This document shows, one piece after another, positions 52,148-60,592 of a DNA stretch of 64,000 nucleotides. The notes beneath the pieces are model-generated. The model saw only the letters and a list, made by a program, of their open reading frames with translations, was not told the DNA's origin and searched no databases. A program made the position numbers and the translations under genes. Source of the stretch: Nocardia sp. NBC_00565 (GTDB taxonomy: Bacteria > Actinomycetota > Actinomycetes > Mycobacteriales > Mycobacteriaceae). The first letter of the stretch is position 1, and each line of letters opens with the position of its first letter. Where the stretch lies: NCBI RefSeq assembly GCF_036345915.1, contig NZ_CP107785.1, forward strand, positions 9,362,001 through 9,426,000, written 5' to 3'.

Positions 52148-52609
52148 ATGAAGGCAGTGGATCAGTTCCATATCGGTATCGTCGCCGCGGATTTCGACGC
52201 GACCGTCGCCACGCTTACGTCGGTGTTCGGATATGAGTGGGGCGCGGAAACCGGCGGACCGGTATCGGTGACGCTGCCGTCGGGGGACGCGGTGCTGGAC
52301 ATGCGGTGTGTGTTCTCGACGACGGTGCCGCGGCTGGAGATCGTCCGCAGTATTCCCGACACGCTGTGGGAGCCAGCGGCCGGCGTCGGTGTGCACCACC
52401 TCGGGTTTTGGTCGGATGATGTGGCCGCCGACACGGCCGAGTTGCAGCGGCACGGGTACACGATCGAGGCGACGCGCACGGTATCCGGTGCGCCATTCTT
52501 CGCATTCTTGACCGGTGCGACCGGCTTCCGAATCGAATTGGTGACCCGAGCCGCGCGGGAGGGCCTGCAGCGGTGCTGGGCTGAACCGGAAACCCTTGGC
52601 AGACAGTAG
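52148..52609 (+). CDS. VOC (glyoxalase-like) protein
   Basis: 153 residues with two βαβββ modules: FHIGIVAADFDATVATLTSVFGYEW and VHHLGFWSDDVAADTAELQRHG. Metal ligands typical of the fold are H8, His in VHHLGF and Glu in GFRIELVT. AGGAGG-like sequence precedes the ATG. It could be an epimerase, isomerase or dioxygenase; no specific function can be assigned. It is followed 33 bases later by an SDR gene in the same direction. Confidence 0.8.
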   Translation: MKAVDQFHIGIVAADFDATVATLTSVFGYEWGAETGGPVSVTLPSGDAVLDMRCVFSTTVPRLEIVRSIPDTLWEPAAGVGVHHLGFWSDDVAADTAELQRHGYTIEATRTVSGAPFFAFLTGATGFRIELVTRAAREGLQRCWAEPETLGRQ

Positions 52610-52642
52610 AGTTCCGAAGTTTTCGATAGAAGGAGGAATGTG

Positions 52643-53473
52643 GTGACGACGGTTGGTGTGGTGACCGGTGCTGGTCGTGGGATGGGTTTGGCGTGTGCGC
52701 GGGAGCTTGTCGGGCAAGTGGATACGGTGTTGATGGTCGATCGTGATCCGGAGACGGTGACTGCCGCGGCGGCGGAGTTGTCGGCGGGTGGTGGTGTGGT
52801 GGCCGAGCCGTTCGTGCTGGATGTCACCGATGACGACGGGCTGGCGCGGTTGGCGAAGCGGGTCGCTGAGCTGGGCACGTTGCGGTCGATAGCACATGCC
52901 GCGGGTGTTTCCCCGACAATGGCGGATTGGCGGCGGATCTTCACTGTCGATCTGGTGGCGACGGCACGGCTGGCGGAAACGTTGCGGCCGTTGGCGGTTG
53001 AGGGGACGGCGATGGTGGTGTTCGCGTCGATGTCGCCGATGGTGTATCCGAAGACGCCGGATGTGGCGGCGTTGGCGGTGCTGGATGATCCGTTGCACGA
53101 GGAGTTCCTCGACCATATCCGCGCTGCCGTCGGACCCGATATCGAGGACACCGGTATGGCGTACACGCTGGCGAAGCTCGGTGTGCATCGGTTCGTGTGG
53201 CAGGAGGCGGTGCGGCTCGGGCCTGCCGGGGCGCGCATCTGCTCGGTCTCGCCCGGTGTGATCGATACTCCGCAGGGGGAGCAGGAGGCCGAGGCGCATC
53301 CGATCATGGCTCGGTTGGTGGAGCAGACGCCGTTGCGGCGTAAGGGTCATGCCGAGGAGGTGGCTACCGTGGTCGCGTTCGCGTTGTCGGATCGAGCCGG
53401 CTTCCTCAACGGTATCGACCTGCTCGTCGATGGCGGATGCTATGCCGCCCTCCGCACACAAACCGGCCGATAG
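52643..53473 (+). CDS. SDR-family oxidoreductase
   Basis: 276 residues, starting VTTVGVVTGAGRGMGLACARE. Cofactor motif TGAGRGMG with VDRD after β2 favours NAD(H). HAAGVSP replaces NNAG, VVFASMSPMV gives the Ser and AYTLAKLG the catalytic Tyr/Lys. A long insertion (VYPKTPDVAALAVLDDPLHEEF) sits between Ser and Tyr, as in 3α-hydroxysteroid-dehydrogenase-like members. AGGAGG is six bases before GTG 52643. Likely works with the VOC protein. Confidence 0.85.
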   Translation: MTTVGVVTGAGRGMGLACARELVGQVDTVLMVDRDPETVTAAAAELSAGGGVVAEPFVLDVTDDDGLARLAKRVAELGTLRSIAHAAGVSPTMADWRRIFTVDLVATARLAETLRPLAVEGTAMVVFASMSPMVYPKTPDVAALAVLDDPLHEEFLDHIRAAVGPDIEDTGMAYTLAKLGVHRFVWQEAVRLGPAGARICSVSPGVIDTPQGEQEAEAHPIMARLVEQTPLRRKGHAEEVATVVAFALSDRAGFLNGIDLLVDGGCYAALRTQTGR

Positions 53474-53587
53474 CCAGGGCAAGGGTCGCGGATGATCCGG
53501 AGCAGGCAATCGCGACATCGGGAGATATCGGACTCCTCCGCAGAATCCGTGTGGACGAGAGTCGCGGACATCCCCGATGTGCGTGCA

Positions 53588-54355
53588 TCAACTGTCGGAC
53601 GTGACCACGGTGGCGGCTTCAGCGTCGTGCCCGGCGGTTCGGCGCCGCAGGGCACGGTGGGCGAGCGCATCGAGGATGCGTTGCCATGCCGGTGATGCCT
53701 CGGAGATCCGGGAAGAGACCAGCTTCAGATACCCCGGCTGGCCGTTGTCTCGTTCGTATTTGATCTCCCATGCGTCCAGGTCATCGATGAGCCGGTCCAG
53801 GCGTGGATCGTGCGGATCCCAGTCGACTGCTTGATCACAGGCGAGGTACAGGCGCGTCGTCTCGGGGTCGTCGAAGCCGGCGTTCTTGTCCCGTATCCGT
53901 TGCGGCATGGCGCGCGGATCGAGTGCCTGCATCAGAATCCACGAGTCGCGCTCGAGTCGCACCCGCAGTTCGCTGACTCCGAGACTGCGCATCCGGTTCA
54001 GGATGGCGACCACCTCCGGGGGCAGGACAAGCCTTTCGCCGCTGGCCAATTCAGCGATCCGGTGGCGGTATTCGGTGAGCTGGTCGATCTTGCGCTGCAA
54101 TTCGGCGTCGATGTCGGTGATGGCCGAGGCGAACTCGGTCGGCTGTGCATGCAGCAGCGCGTCGATACGGGCCAGCGGAACACCGGCATCGGCGAGGGTC
54201 CTGATCCGGATGAGATCCACCGCCGCTTGCGCGCTGTAGCGGCGGTAGCCGGAGGCATCGCGCTCGGGCTCGGGCAACAGGCCGACGTGGTGGTAATGGC
54301 GAATGGTGCGCACGGTCACGCCGGCGGTCGCCGCCAGTTGGCTGATCGTGAGCAC
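53588..54355 (-). CDS. MerR-family transcriptional regulator
   Basis: 255 residues. N-terminal MerR winged helix: MLTISQLAATAGVTVRTIRHYHHVGLLPEP, YRRYSAQAAVDLIRIRTLADAGVPL. A coiled-coil dimerisation helix (ITDIDAELQRKIDQLTEYRHRI) is followed by an unrecognised helical effector domain (~130-255), as in TipA-like or multidrug-sensing members. It lies downstream of the α/β-hydrolase gene on the same strand, and the hydrolase promoter carries a typical MerR dyad, so that gene is its probable target. Confidence 0.88.
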   Translation of the reverse strand: MLTISQLAATAGVTVRTIRHYHHVGLLPEPERDASGYRRYSAQAAVDLIRIRTLADAGVPLARIDALLHAQPTEFASAITDIDAELQRKIDQLTEYRHRIAELASGERLVLPPEVVAILNRMRSLGVSELRVRLERDSWILMQALDPRAMPQRIRDKNAGFDDPETTRLYLACDQAVDWDPHDPRLDRLIDDLDAWEIKYERDNGQPGYLKLVSSRISEASPAWQRILDALAHRALRRRTAGHDAEAATVVTSDS

Positions 54356-54445
54356 CGTCCTCCTCGTCTTTGTGAAACGTGATCGTGCCGAGTCTAGGGG
54401 GATGGCACGCCGGCGGAGCTTGCGTTGCCGGCGTGGTGGGTGAAC

Positions 54446-55348
54446 TCAGCGGCGAGCCGCCCGGTCGACAACGTCGCGGATCGCCTGGACCACGGCGTCC
54501 GGGCGATCGAAGCAGAGCCGGTGGTGGAGGGTGTCGGAGAGGATACGTTGCTCCCCGTGCGAGACCGCGCTCACCAGGGCCGCATCCATTCTCGTCTTGC
54601 CGTCGTGCATCTCTTGCAACGTCCGCGCCTGCTGCGCGGGGTCGATGCCCAACACGGTGAGAGCGACCACCGGGACGTCGGGAATGTTCGGCCCGGCCCG
54701 CAGTTCGGTGGCGAGTTCGACCAACGTGCTGCGCTCGGCGATGCCGACGTGCATCCATTCGTCACTCACCTTGGCATCGCTCAGCGGTTGCCGCATGTGC
54801 TCCGGGTAGTCCGCGAGCAACTCGGCGTGCATCTCACGCAGGGCCGGGCGCATCTGTTCGAGCTGCTCGAGATCAGGTGCCATCTGCTCGGCCGCGGCCA
54901 GCTGCATCGCGGGCGGCATGAAGTCGTCCCAGTCGCGGTGCAGGCCGTCCAACCAGACCAGTCCGGCCACGTCCTGCGGGTACAACTGCGCGAACCGATG
55001 CGCGTAGAAGCCGCCGAGCGAGTGTGGCGCGAGAACGTATGGGGCGGCGATGTTCTGGGCGCGCAGCAGCTCGTGCAGTTCCGTGGCGACCTCGGTGGCG
55101 GTGCGCGGCAGCGGGACGGGATCGCTGTAGCCCGTGCCGCCACGGTCATACACCACGGCGGTGGTGAACTGCGAAACCTCTTGCTGGACAACGAAATAGT
55201 CCAGGCCGACCGCGCTGGCGCCCGGCAGGAATACGACGGCTGGTCCGCCGCTGCCCGCCCGATGCACGAAAACACGGCGGCCGTCGATCTCCTGGAACCC
55301 TCCGATCGGCGGAGCGAGCCGAGCCGAGGAAGTGCTGTTATTCGTCAT
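54446..55348 (-). CDS. α/β-hydrolase
   Basis: 300 residues from ATG 55348. Features: GGPAVVFLPGASAVGLDYF (oxyanion region), VVYDRGGTGYSDP, nucleophile elbow LAPHSLGGFYAH (GxSxG as HSLGG), and a C-terminal His in VSHGEQRI. Resembles epoxide-hydrolase/haloperoxidase-type esterases. No signal peptide. Expression is probably controlled by the MerR regulator downstream through the dyad at 55363-55386. Confidence 0.85.
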   Translation of the reverse strand: MTNNSTSSARLAPPIGGFQEIDGRRVFVHRAGSGGPAVVFLPGASAVGLDYFVVQQEVSQFTTAVVYDRGGTGYSDPVPLPRTATEVATELHELLRAQNIAAPYVLAPHSLGGFYAHRFAQLYPQDVAGLVWLDGLHRDWDDFMPPAMQLAAAEQMAPDLEQLEQMRPALREMHAELLADYPEHMRQPLSDAKVSDEWMHVGIAERSTLVELATELRAGPNIPDVPVVALTVLGIDPAQQARTLQEMHDGKTRMDAALVSAVSHGEQRILSDTLHHRLCFDRPDAVVQAIRDVVDRAARR

Positions 55349-55362
55349 GTGACAAGGCTCCA

Positions 55363-55386
55363 ACCCTGACGCAGGGTCAGGGTCAA
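55363..55386 (-). promoter_or_regulatory. MerR-type promoter/operator for the α/β-hydrolase
   Basis: Perfect 8-bp inverted repeat ACCCTGAC-GCAGG-GTCAGGGT (55363-55383). On the minus strand TTGACC at 55386-55381 forms the -35 box overlapping the dyad, the arrangement by which MerR proteins remodel an over-long spacer. It ends 15 bases before the hydrolase ATG, so the mRNA leader is very short. Confidence 0.75.
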
Positions 55387-55607
55387 TCCCTTCCGCCGCA
55401 GTACCCGAAACGTGCGCAGCTGTTCGACGCGCTGCCGTCCGGCTGATCGGAAGTTCATCGCGACGCTCATGCCGCGTGGCGCGCGATGTGAGCCGGGTTC
55501 GTGGATATCGCGGCGCGGCCACGACGTGCCCGGGTCCATCTCCAGCACGTTGGCGTGCGCACCGGACGGCCCCTTCCACAATGGACGTAGCGGCTCTGAA
55601 GTCGAGC

Positions 55608-56867
55608 TCAGCCGATCGCGCCCGCACCACCTGTGAGATACACCGGGAGGTGTCGGTGTCCGTTGGAGATGAAACTCGCGACGGTACCCAAATCCTCCGT
55701 CGAATCGGCGGCCAGCCGCATATCCGGGAAGCGTTCGAAGATCGCGGGCAGCGCGACCATCGCTTCCAGCCGGGCCAGCGGTGCGCCCAGGCACAGGTGC
55801 ACGCCATAGCCGAAGGACAGATGCCTCTTGTCGGTTCGGGCTGTGTCGAATTGGTCGGCGGTGTCGCCGTGCCACCTCGGGTGACGGTTGGCCGCGGCGT
55901 AGGAGGCGAGGATGGCATCGCCCTTGCCGATCTGGACGCCGTCGATGTCGATATCGTCCACCGCGTAGCGCAGGGGCAGATGCGCGACCGGCGCCTCGAA
56001 CCGTAGTGTCTCCTCGACCACGTCAGCCCACGTCGCCCGCCCTTCGACCACGGCGGCCCGCTGCTCCGGGTGGGTCAGCAGCGCGTGGACAGCCTGATCG
56101 AGCAGGTTGACGGTGGTTTCGTGACCAGCGCTGATGACGAGCAGGAGGGTGCCGATGAGTTCGTTCTCGGAGAGCGCGGCTTTGTCACCCTCCTGCTCGT
56201 CATCTCGATGCGTAATCAGCACGCTGGTGATGTCATCGCCCGGTGTCGCGCGGCGGTACTCCACGAGTTCGCCGAGTATCCGGTACATCTCGAGATAGTT
56301 GGCTTGGGACGCCTCCGGGGTGAGCGAGGTGTCGAAGATTCCGTCGACGCACGTGCGCAGGCCGGGACCGAGGTGGTCGGGCACCCCCATCAGCTCGGAA
56401 ATCACCTGAATCGGCAGGGGATACGCGAAACCCTCACGCAGGTCGACCGATTCACCTGCCGGGGTCTTCTCGAGTCCGGTCAGCAGATCCGAGGTGATTC
56501 GCTCGATCTGTCCGCGCATCGCCTCGGTGCGGCGGTGCGTGAACGCGGGCTGGATCAGCTTGCGCAGGCGTTTGTGATTGTCGCCGTACGCGGTGAACAT
56601 ATTGTCGACCGCGACCCAGAGATACAGCGGCCAATTCTCCGGGATCTCCCCGTTCCTGAACTTGGGCCAGTGCGCGCGTGCATCCTTCGATACGCGCTTG
56701 TCGACGAGCAACTGCTCGAGCACCTCGGGATCGGTCACCGACCAGGCCCGCACACCACCCGGCAGCTCAACCGATGTCACCGGACCACGTTCCCGCAGGA
56801 GCTTCGACTGGCCTTGGATGTCATGCCCGGTGGGATCGAGGACCAGCGGGGCGGGAATTGTCTCCAT
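55608..56867 (-). CDS. Cytochrome P450, CYP107-like
   Basis: 419 residues with all motifs intact: [35 protein letters not shown] and [17 protein letters not shown]. The N-terminal [22 protein letters not shown] and [21 protein letters not shown] segments are typical of the CYP107/conservon-associated group in Streptomyces and Nocardia. It follows a CYP157-like gene by 23 bases on the same strand, so the two P450s are co-transcribed. No ferredoxin gene accompanies them. Confidence 0.9.
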   Translation of the reverse strand: METIPAPLVLDPTGHDIQGQSKLLRERGPVTSVELPGGVRAWSVTDPEVLEQLLVDKRVSKDARAHWPKFRNGEIPENWPLYLWVAVDNMFTAYGDNHKRLRKLIQPAFTHRRTEAMRGQIERITSDLLTGLEKTPAGESVDLREGFAYPLPIQVISELMGVPDHLGPGLRTCVDGIFDTSLTPEASQANYLEMYRILGELVEYRRATPGDDITSVLITHRDDEQEGDKAALSENELIGTLLLVISAGHETTVNLLDQAVHALLTHPEQRAAVVEGRATWADVVEETLRFEAPVAHLPLRYAVDDIDIDGVQIGKGDAILASYAAANRHPRWHGDTADQFDTARTDKRHLSFGYGVHLCLGAPLARLEAMVALPAIFERFPDMRLAADSTEDLGTVASFISNGHRHLPVYLTGGAGAIG

Positions 56868-56890
56868 CGGAATTCCTAACTCGACACTGA

Positions 56891-58156
56891 CTAACTGAAG
56901 TTGACACGAAGAGGAGGGGACGGTGGAAATGTGACCGGCAACTCGGCGAGTGCCCGGTGGAAGGGGCCCGGTCGCCAGGTCAAGTCACTGGGCGAACCGG
57001 CAAGGCGGATTTCAGGAAGACCGTCGAGTAGTTGATCGATGGCGTCCTGGGCGATCAGATAGGCAATCTGCTGTGCCGGGCAGGTGTGTGGCCCGGCACT
57101 GAAGGCCAGGTGCGAACGGTTGCCGGTGATGTTCATGGAACGGACACTCGGATCGGTGTTGCAGGCCGCCATGCTGATCAGCACCGGCTGGTCGGCAGGC
57201 AACCAGACGTGATCGATCAGAATCGGCTGACGCGGATATGTCACGCAATAGTTGGCCAGCGGCGGATCAGTGAACAGCACCTCGTCCAGAGCATCCCGTG
57301 TCGACAGGTTCCCGCCGAGCACGTCGCTGGCGAACCGGTCGTCGGTCAGCATGAGTCGCAGGGCATTCCCGATCAGGTGCACCTGGGGCTCGATTCCGGC
57401 CCCGTACAACGTCACCAGCTGATGGACCATCTCCGAGTCGGACAACACTTCAGGATGTGCGATCAGCCGGGAGGTGATGTCATCGCCGGGGATCGAACGC
57501 TTGCGGCCGGTGTGCTCCAACAACGCCGCGGCCAACATCGCGCCACCCTCTTGGGCGCTTTCGTTCGAGTCGAACATGGCGGCCATACCAGTCGCCACCT
57601 GCTCGCCGATGTCGGCCGAACACCCCAATATCGTATTCAGTGCCTGGAATACGAGCGGGAACGCATACTGACCGATCAGATCCGCCGAACCGGCTTGGCA
57701 GAAGGCGTTGATCAGCGGGATAGCGATCTCTTCGACCGCCGCGTGCATGGCGTTGAGATCCACACCGCCGATGGCCGCGCTATTGGCCGCGCGGTAACGC
57801 TCGTGTTCGGGCCCGTCGCTGCGCAGGGCGTTGGGCCGCCACTCCAACATCGGCAGTATCGGACATCCCGATGGCACCTTCTTCTGCCACGCCCGCGGAT
57901 CCGCGCGAAAATGGTCGGGATCGTTGAGGATTCGCAATGCGGTGCGATAGCTGACCACCAGCGTGGCTGGTATCCCCGGCGCGATCTCCACCGGGACCAT
58001 CGACCCCCACCTGGACCGCATCTCCCGGTACGCCTGGTGCGGATCGGTGGCGAAGTCCTCGGTATACATCGGATAGCGCGGCCCGGCGGTGTCGATCGGT
58101 GAGCCGTGCGCGACCGGGCTGGACGACCACGACGTCTCCGGCGGATGAGGTGTCAC
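56891..58156 (-). CDS. CYP157-like cytochrome P450 lacking the ExxR arginine
   Basis: About 421 residues from GTG 58156, with GGAG seven bases upstream. [24 protein letters not shown] replaces the AGxxT I-helix, and [20 protein letters not shown] replaces ExxR with E-V-L-F. The heme loop is [18 protein letters not shown], with the heme-ligating Cys but Ala after CP. Loss of ExxR is known in Streptomyces CYP157 proteins of 'conservon' operons, which this protein resembles throughout. Conservon kinase, roadblock, DUF742 and GTPase genes are absent here. Partner P450 lies immediately downstream. Confidence 0.85.
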   Translation of the reverse strand: MTPHPPETSWSSSPVAHGSPIDTAGPRYPMYTEDFATDPHQAYREMRSRWGSMVPVEIAPGIPATLVVSYRTALRILNDPDHFRADPRAWQKKVPSGCPILPMLEWRPNALRSDGPEHERYRAANSAAIGGVDLNAMHAAVEEIAIPLINAFCQAGSADLIGQYAFPLVFQALNTILGCSADIGEQVATGMAAMFDSNESAQEGGAMLAAALLEHTGRKRSIPGDDITSRLIAHPEVLSDSEMVHQLVTLYGAGIEPQVHLIGNALRLMLTDDRFASDVLGGNLSTRDALDEVLFTDPPLANYCVTYPRQPILIDHVWLPADQPVLISMAACNTDPSVRSMNITGNRSHLAFSAGPHTCPAQQIAYLIAQDAIDQLLDGLPEIRLAGSPSDLTWRPGPFHRALAELPVTFPPSPPLRVNFS

Positions 58157-58907
58157 AGATGAACTCCGAACAATCAACGATAAGCGACGACGAATGGCTA
58201 GACAGGAAACGGAACGTGAAGCCGCATCCCTGGTGAAACATCCTCCAGGAGTCGTGCATTCGCAAGTCAACGCCTACTGCGAGGGACCGCCACGGTCTGG
58301 TCTCTCGGTGGTCGCCGCACGTCGTCGGCACCGAGCTCGCCAGAGGGATCATCATGAACGCGAGTCGACCCCACCGGCTGAGGTCGAGACCGAATCGTTC
58401 AGGCGGTACGGTTTTGACATCTTCTGAACTCCCGTCGAGCACGCCGTGATGCGATCGTCGAACATCCTGCCGGAGCGCCCGCTATGCGCCAAATCTGTTG
58501 CCCCAGAGCAGCTTTTGAGTAACGCGTTGCATAGTACTCATCCGCGCATATCCGCGCAGCATAACGGGACTCGCTTGTGCGATGTTGCTCAGCGGGGCAA
58601 TGTGCAATGCCGGATGCCGGGCAGCCTCCCGTCGAACCGCCTGCAGTGAACTCGACCGAAGCAAGGGAGATCGCCCGAGGCAGCGCGACGGCATGGCGTA
58701 TTCGCAACCGTTTCGGCTTGGGCGAGCGCCAGCACGATCAAGAACAAGGGCAAGGACGCGATGGTCGAGATATCCCACGAACCATGTCATCCTTTCTCCT
58801 CGTCGATACCGTTCGTCGGCCGTACCAGGCGTCCGGCTCGGGCTCTATCCTCGGATGTCGAGTGCGTACCCGAGTGACGCGGAACCGGTTCGCCGATCCG
58901 GATCGAT
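58157..58907. other. Long gap without a supportable gene
   Basis: 751 bases between the CYP157-like and FGE genes. Several 60-100-codon open frames exist on both strands, but none has recognisable domains or a convincing composition. On the minus strand an AGGAGAAAGG lies just before an ATG at 58790; the frame encodes 102 residues without family likeness. The gap should contain the promoter of the P450 pair. Confidence 0.4.
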
Positions 58908-59924
58908 TCACCGTCGAACGATCAACCGGAATCCCAGGTGGGAGGTCGATGTGTCGACAGCCTGGGCCATTCGGGCGGCCGGCCGGTATCGCTGGCAGTA
59001 GTTCGGGGCACACAGATGCGAGCCACCCTTGATGACGCGGCGGCCGATGTGCGGCTGTGCACGGTCGCGGCTGTCTTCTTCCGGGCCGCCCCGCGGATCG
59101 ACGGCGACGCAGCAGCCATGCGCTTGGCCCTGGTGGGCGGTGTACCAGTCCTGGGTCCACTCCCACGCATTGCCGACCATATCCATCAGGCCGTATCCAT
59201 TCGCCGGGAAGGACCCCACCGGTGACGTTCCTTCGAATCGGTCCACCCGCGTGTTGTGGTGTGGGAATTCGCCATGCCAGGTATTGGCCATCACCGTGTT
59301 TCCCGGCTCGAATTCGTCGCCCCACGCGAACTCGGCGCGATCCAAACCCCCTCGGCAGGCGTACTCCCACTCGGCCTCCGTCGGCACGTCCTTACCCGCC
59401 CAGTCGGCGTATGCCGCGACGTCGTCCCAGGCGATGTGCACCACCGGGTGATCGGGTCGCTTCCGGATGGAGGTACCCGGGCCCTGTGGATGTCGCCAAT
59501 CCGCACCGGGAACCCAATGCCACCACTGATAGGGCCGGTCCAGGCGCACCGGACGATCCGGCTTGATGAACACCGATGACCCCGCGACCAGCCGGGTCGG
59601 ATCGGCGTCGGGATATTCGGCGGCAGTCGGTATGCGCTCGGCGGCAGTGACGTAGCGGGTGCGGGAGACGAACAGAGCGAATTCGGTATTCGTCACCGGA
59701 TGCGGGTCGATCCAGAATCCGGCGACCGACACCCGGTGGGTCGGTGCCTCCTCGGGGTAGTGGCTGTCCGAACCCATGGTGAACGTGCCGCCCTCGATCC
59801 ACACCATCTGCTCGTGTCCGCCTGGTGCTGATGGCTCGATCGGCGATTTGCTGGCACCGGGGTCGGATGTGCGGTTCGAATCCGGACCATGATCACTGTG
59901 TAGCTCGTTCGCCGCTCCGCTCAT
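58908..59924 (-). CDS. Formylglycine-generating enzyme (SUMF1/FGE family)
   Basis: 338 residues: MVWIEGGTFTMGSDSHYPEEAP, FWIDPHPVTNTEFALFV, HPVVHIAWDDVAAYADW, VPTEAEWEYACRGG, MVGNAWEWTQDWY. The active-site signature RRVIKGGSHLCAPNYCQRYRP keeps both copper-binding cysteines (LC....YC), so it should be a genuine aerobic FGE that oxidises the Cys of a CxPxR sulfatase motif to formylglycine, not a pseudo-FGE. No intact sulfatase gene is in the window, but a sulfatase scar lies just upstream at 60005-60211. Confidence 0.9.
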   Translation of the reverse strand: MSGAANELHSDHGPDSNRTSDPGASKSPIEPSAPGGHEQMVWIEGGTFTMGSDSHYPEEAPTHRVSVAGFWIDPHPVTNTEFALFVSRTRYVTAAERIPTAAEYPDADPTRLVAGSSVFIKPDRPVRLDRPYQWWHWVPGADWRHPQGPGTSIRKRPDHPVVHIAWDDVAAYADWAGKDVPTEAEWEYACRGGLDRAEFAWGDEFEPGNTVMANTWHGEFPHHNTRVDRFEGTSPVGSFPANGYGLMDMVGNAWEWTQDWYTAHQGQAHGCCVAVDPRGGPEEDSRDRAQPHIGRRVIKGGSHLCAPNYCQRYRPAARMAQAVDTSTSHLGFRLIVRR

Positions 59925-60004
59925 ACCGTCCCACTTTCCAGCGCTGACGAAGGTTCAGGTCTGCGATCCGAGTGTGACCCCCGCAACGCCGGAATTCCTC
60001 ATCC

Positions 60005-60211
60005 GGCGGGCGCTCCTGTCTGCTCACCGGCCGCAACCACACCACCAACGGCATGGCCTGCATCAGCGAGTGCGCGGTCGGATTCCCGGGAGCCAACGGC
60101 CACATCCCGCCGGAGTGCGCCACCCTCGCCGAGGTCTTGGTCGAGCAGGGCTTTAGCACGGCGCTTGGTCGCGACTGGTTCCTGGCGACTCTGGATGAAC
60201 TGGCACGCTGA
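60005..60211 (+). pseudogene. Arylsulfatase fragment
   Basis: Plus-strand frame: RSCLLTGRNHTTNGMACISE, then FPGANGHIPPECATLAEVL. This is the segment just after the CxPSR formylglycine signature in arylsulfatases (CSPSRxxLLTGRNHHTNGM). The nucleophilic Cys and residues before it are lost, and after about 45 residues the frame diverges and stops at 60211. Its place beside the FGE gene suggests a former FGE-sulfatase pair. Confidence 0.65.
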
Positions 60212-60248
60212 CGGAATGTGGTGCTGAATACCAGATCTGGGACGAACT

Positions 60249-60575
60249 TCAGAACAAGGGCGCCGTCGGAGCGGGACCTAGTTCGAGGTGCTCGCTGGTC
60301 GGATCGAGCTGGCACCGCAGCCGAATTCCGGTCCCGGCGGTGAGGTCGACACTGTACGAAGCCGACCCGCCGCGGCGCGACAACACCTCGACAGAGACAG
60401 GTCCGGTCTTTTCGACCGGCACGTCGACAACGTCGGCCAGACCGACCGAGTAGTTGGTCGTGAGGCCGGCTCCGTGCCAGACCTCACGACCGTCCACCAG
60501 AACCCGCAGGTTGTCGTCCTCGAATCCTTCGCCGATCTCGAGTTTCAGACCTTGATCGGATTCTTTGGGTTGCAC
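60249..60575 (-). CDS. Hypothetical protein of the metzincin locus
   Basis: 108 residues, starting VQPKESDQGLKLEIGEGFEDD, rich in β-strand-like segments (LRVLVDGREVWHGAGLTTN; VDVPVEKTGPVSVEVLSRR). It may be a single β-sandwich domain. GAGGTGAGGA precedes GTG 60575. The gene starts 17 bases after the 722-residue metzincin gene and should be co-transcribed with it. I do not recognise the family; no signal peptide, no metal motif. Confidence 0.7.
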   Translation of the reverse strand: MQPKESDQGLKLEIGEGFEDDNLRVLVDGREVWHGAGLTTNYSVGLADVVDVPVEKTGPVSVEVLSRRGGSASYSVDLTAGTGIRLRCQLDPTSEHLELGPAPTAPLF

Positions 60576-60592
60576 CGGATCCTCACCTCAAT

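Noticed and set aside
55349..55918. Long N-terminal extension of the α/β-hydrolase frame
   Set aside because: It overlaps the end of the CYP107-like gene in another frame and contains no domain. The MerR-type promoter and ATG 55348 define the real start.
58482..58790. 102-residue minus-strand frame with AGGAGAAAGG upstream
   Set aside because: Good ribosome binding site, but the product has no family likeness and an unnatural composition. Kept as an unannotated possibility only.
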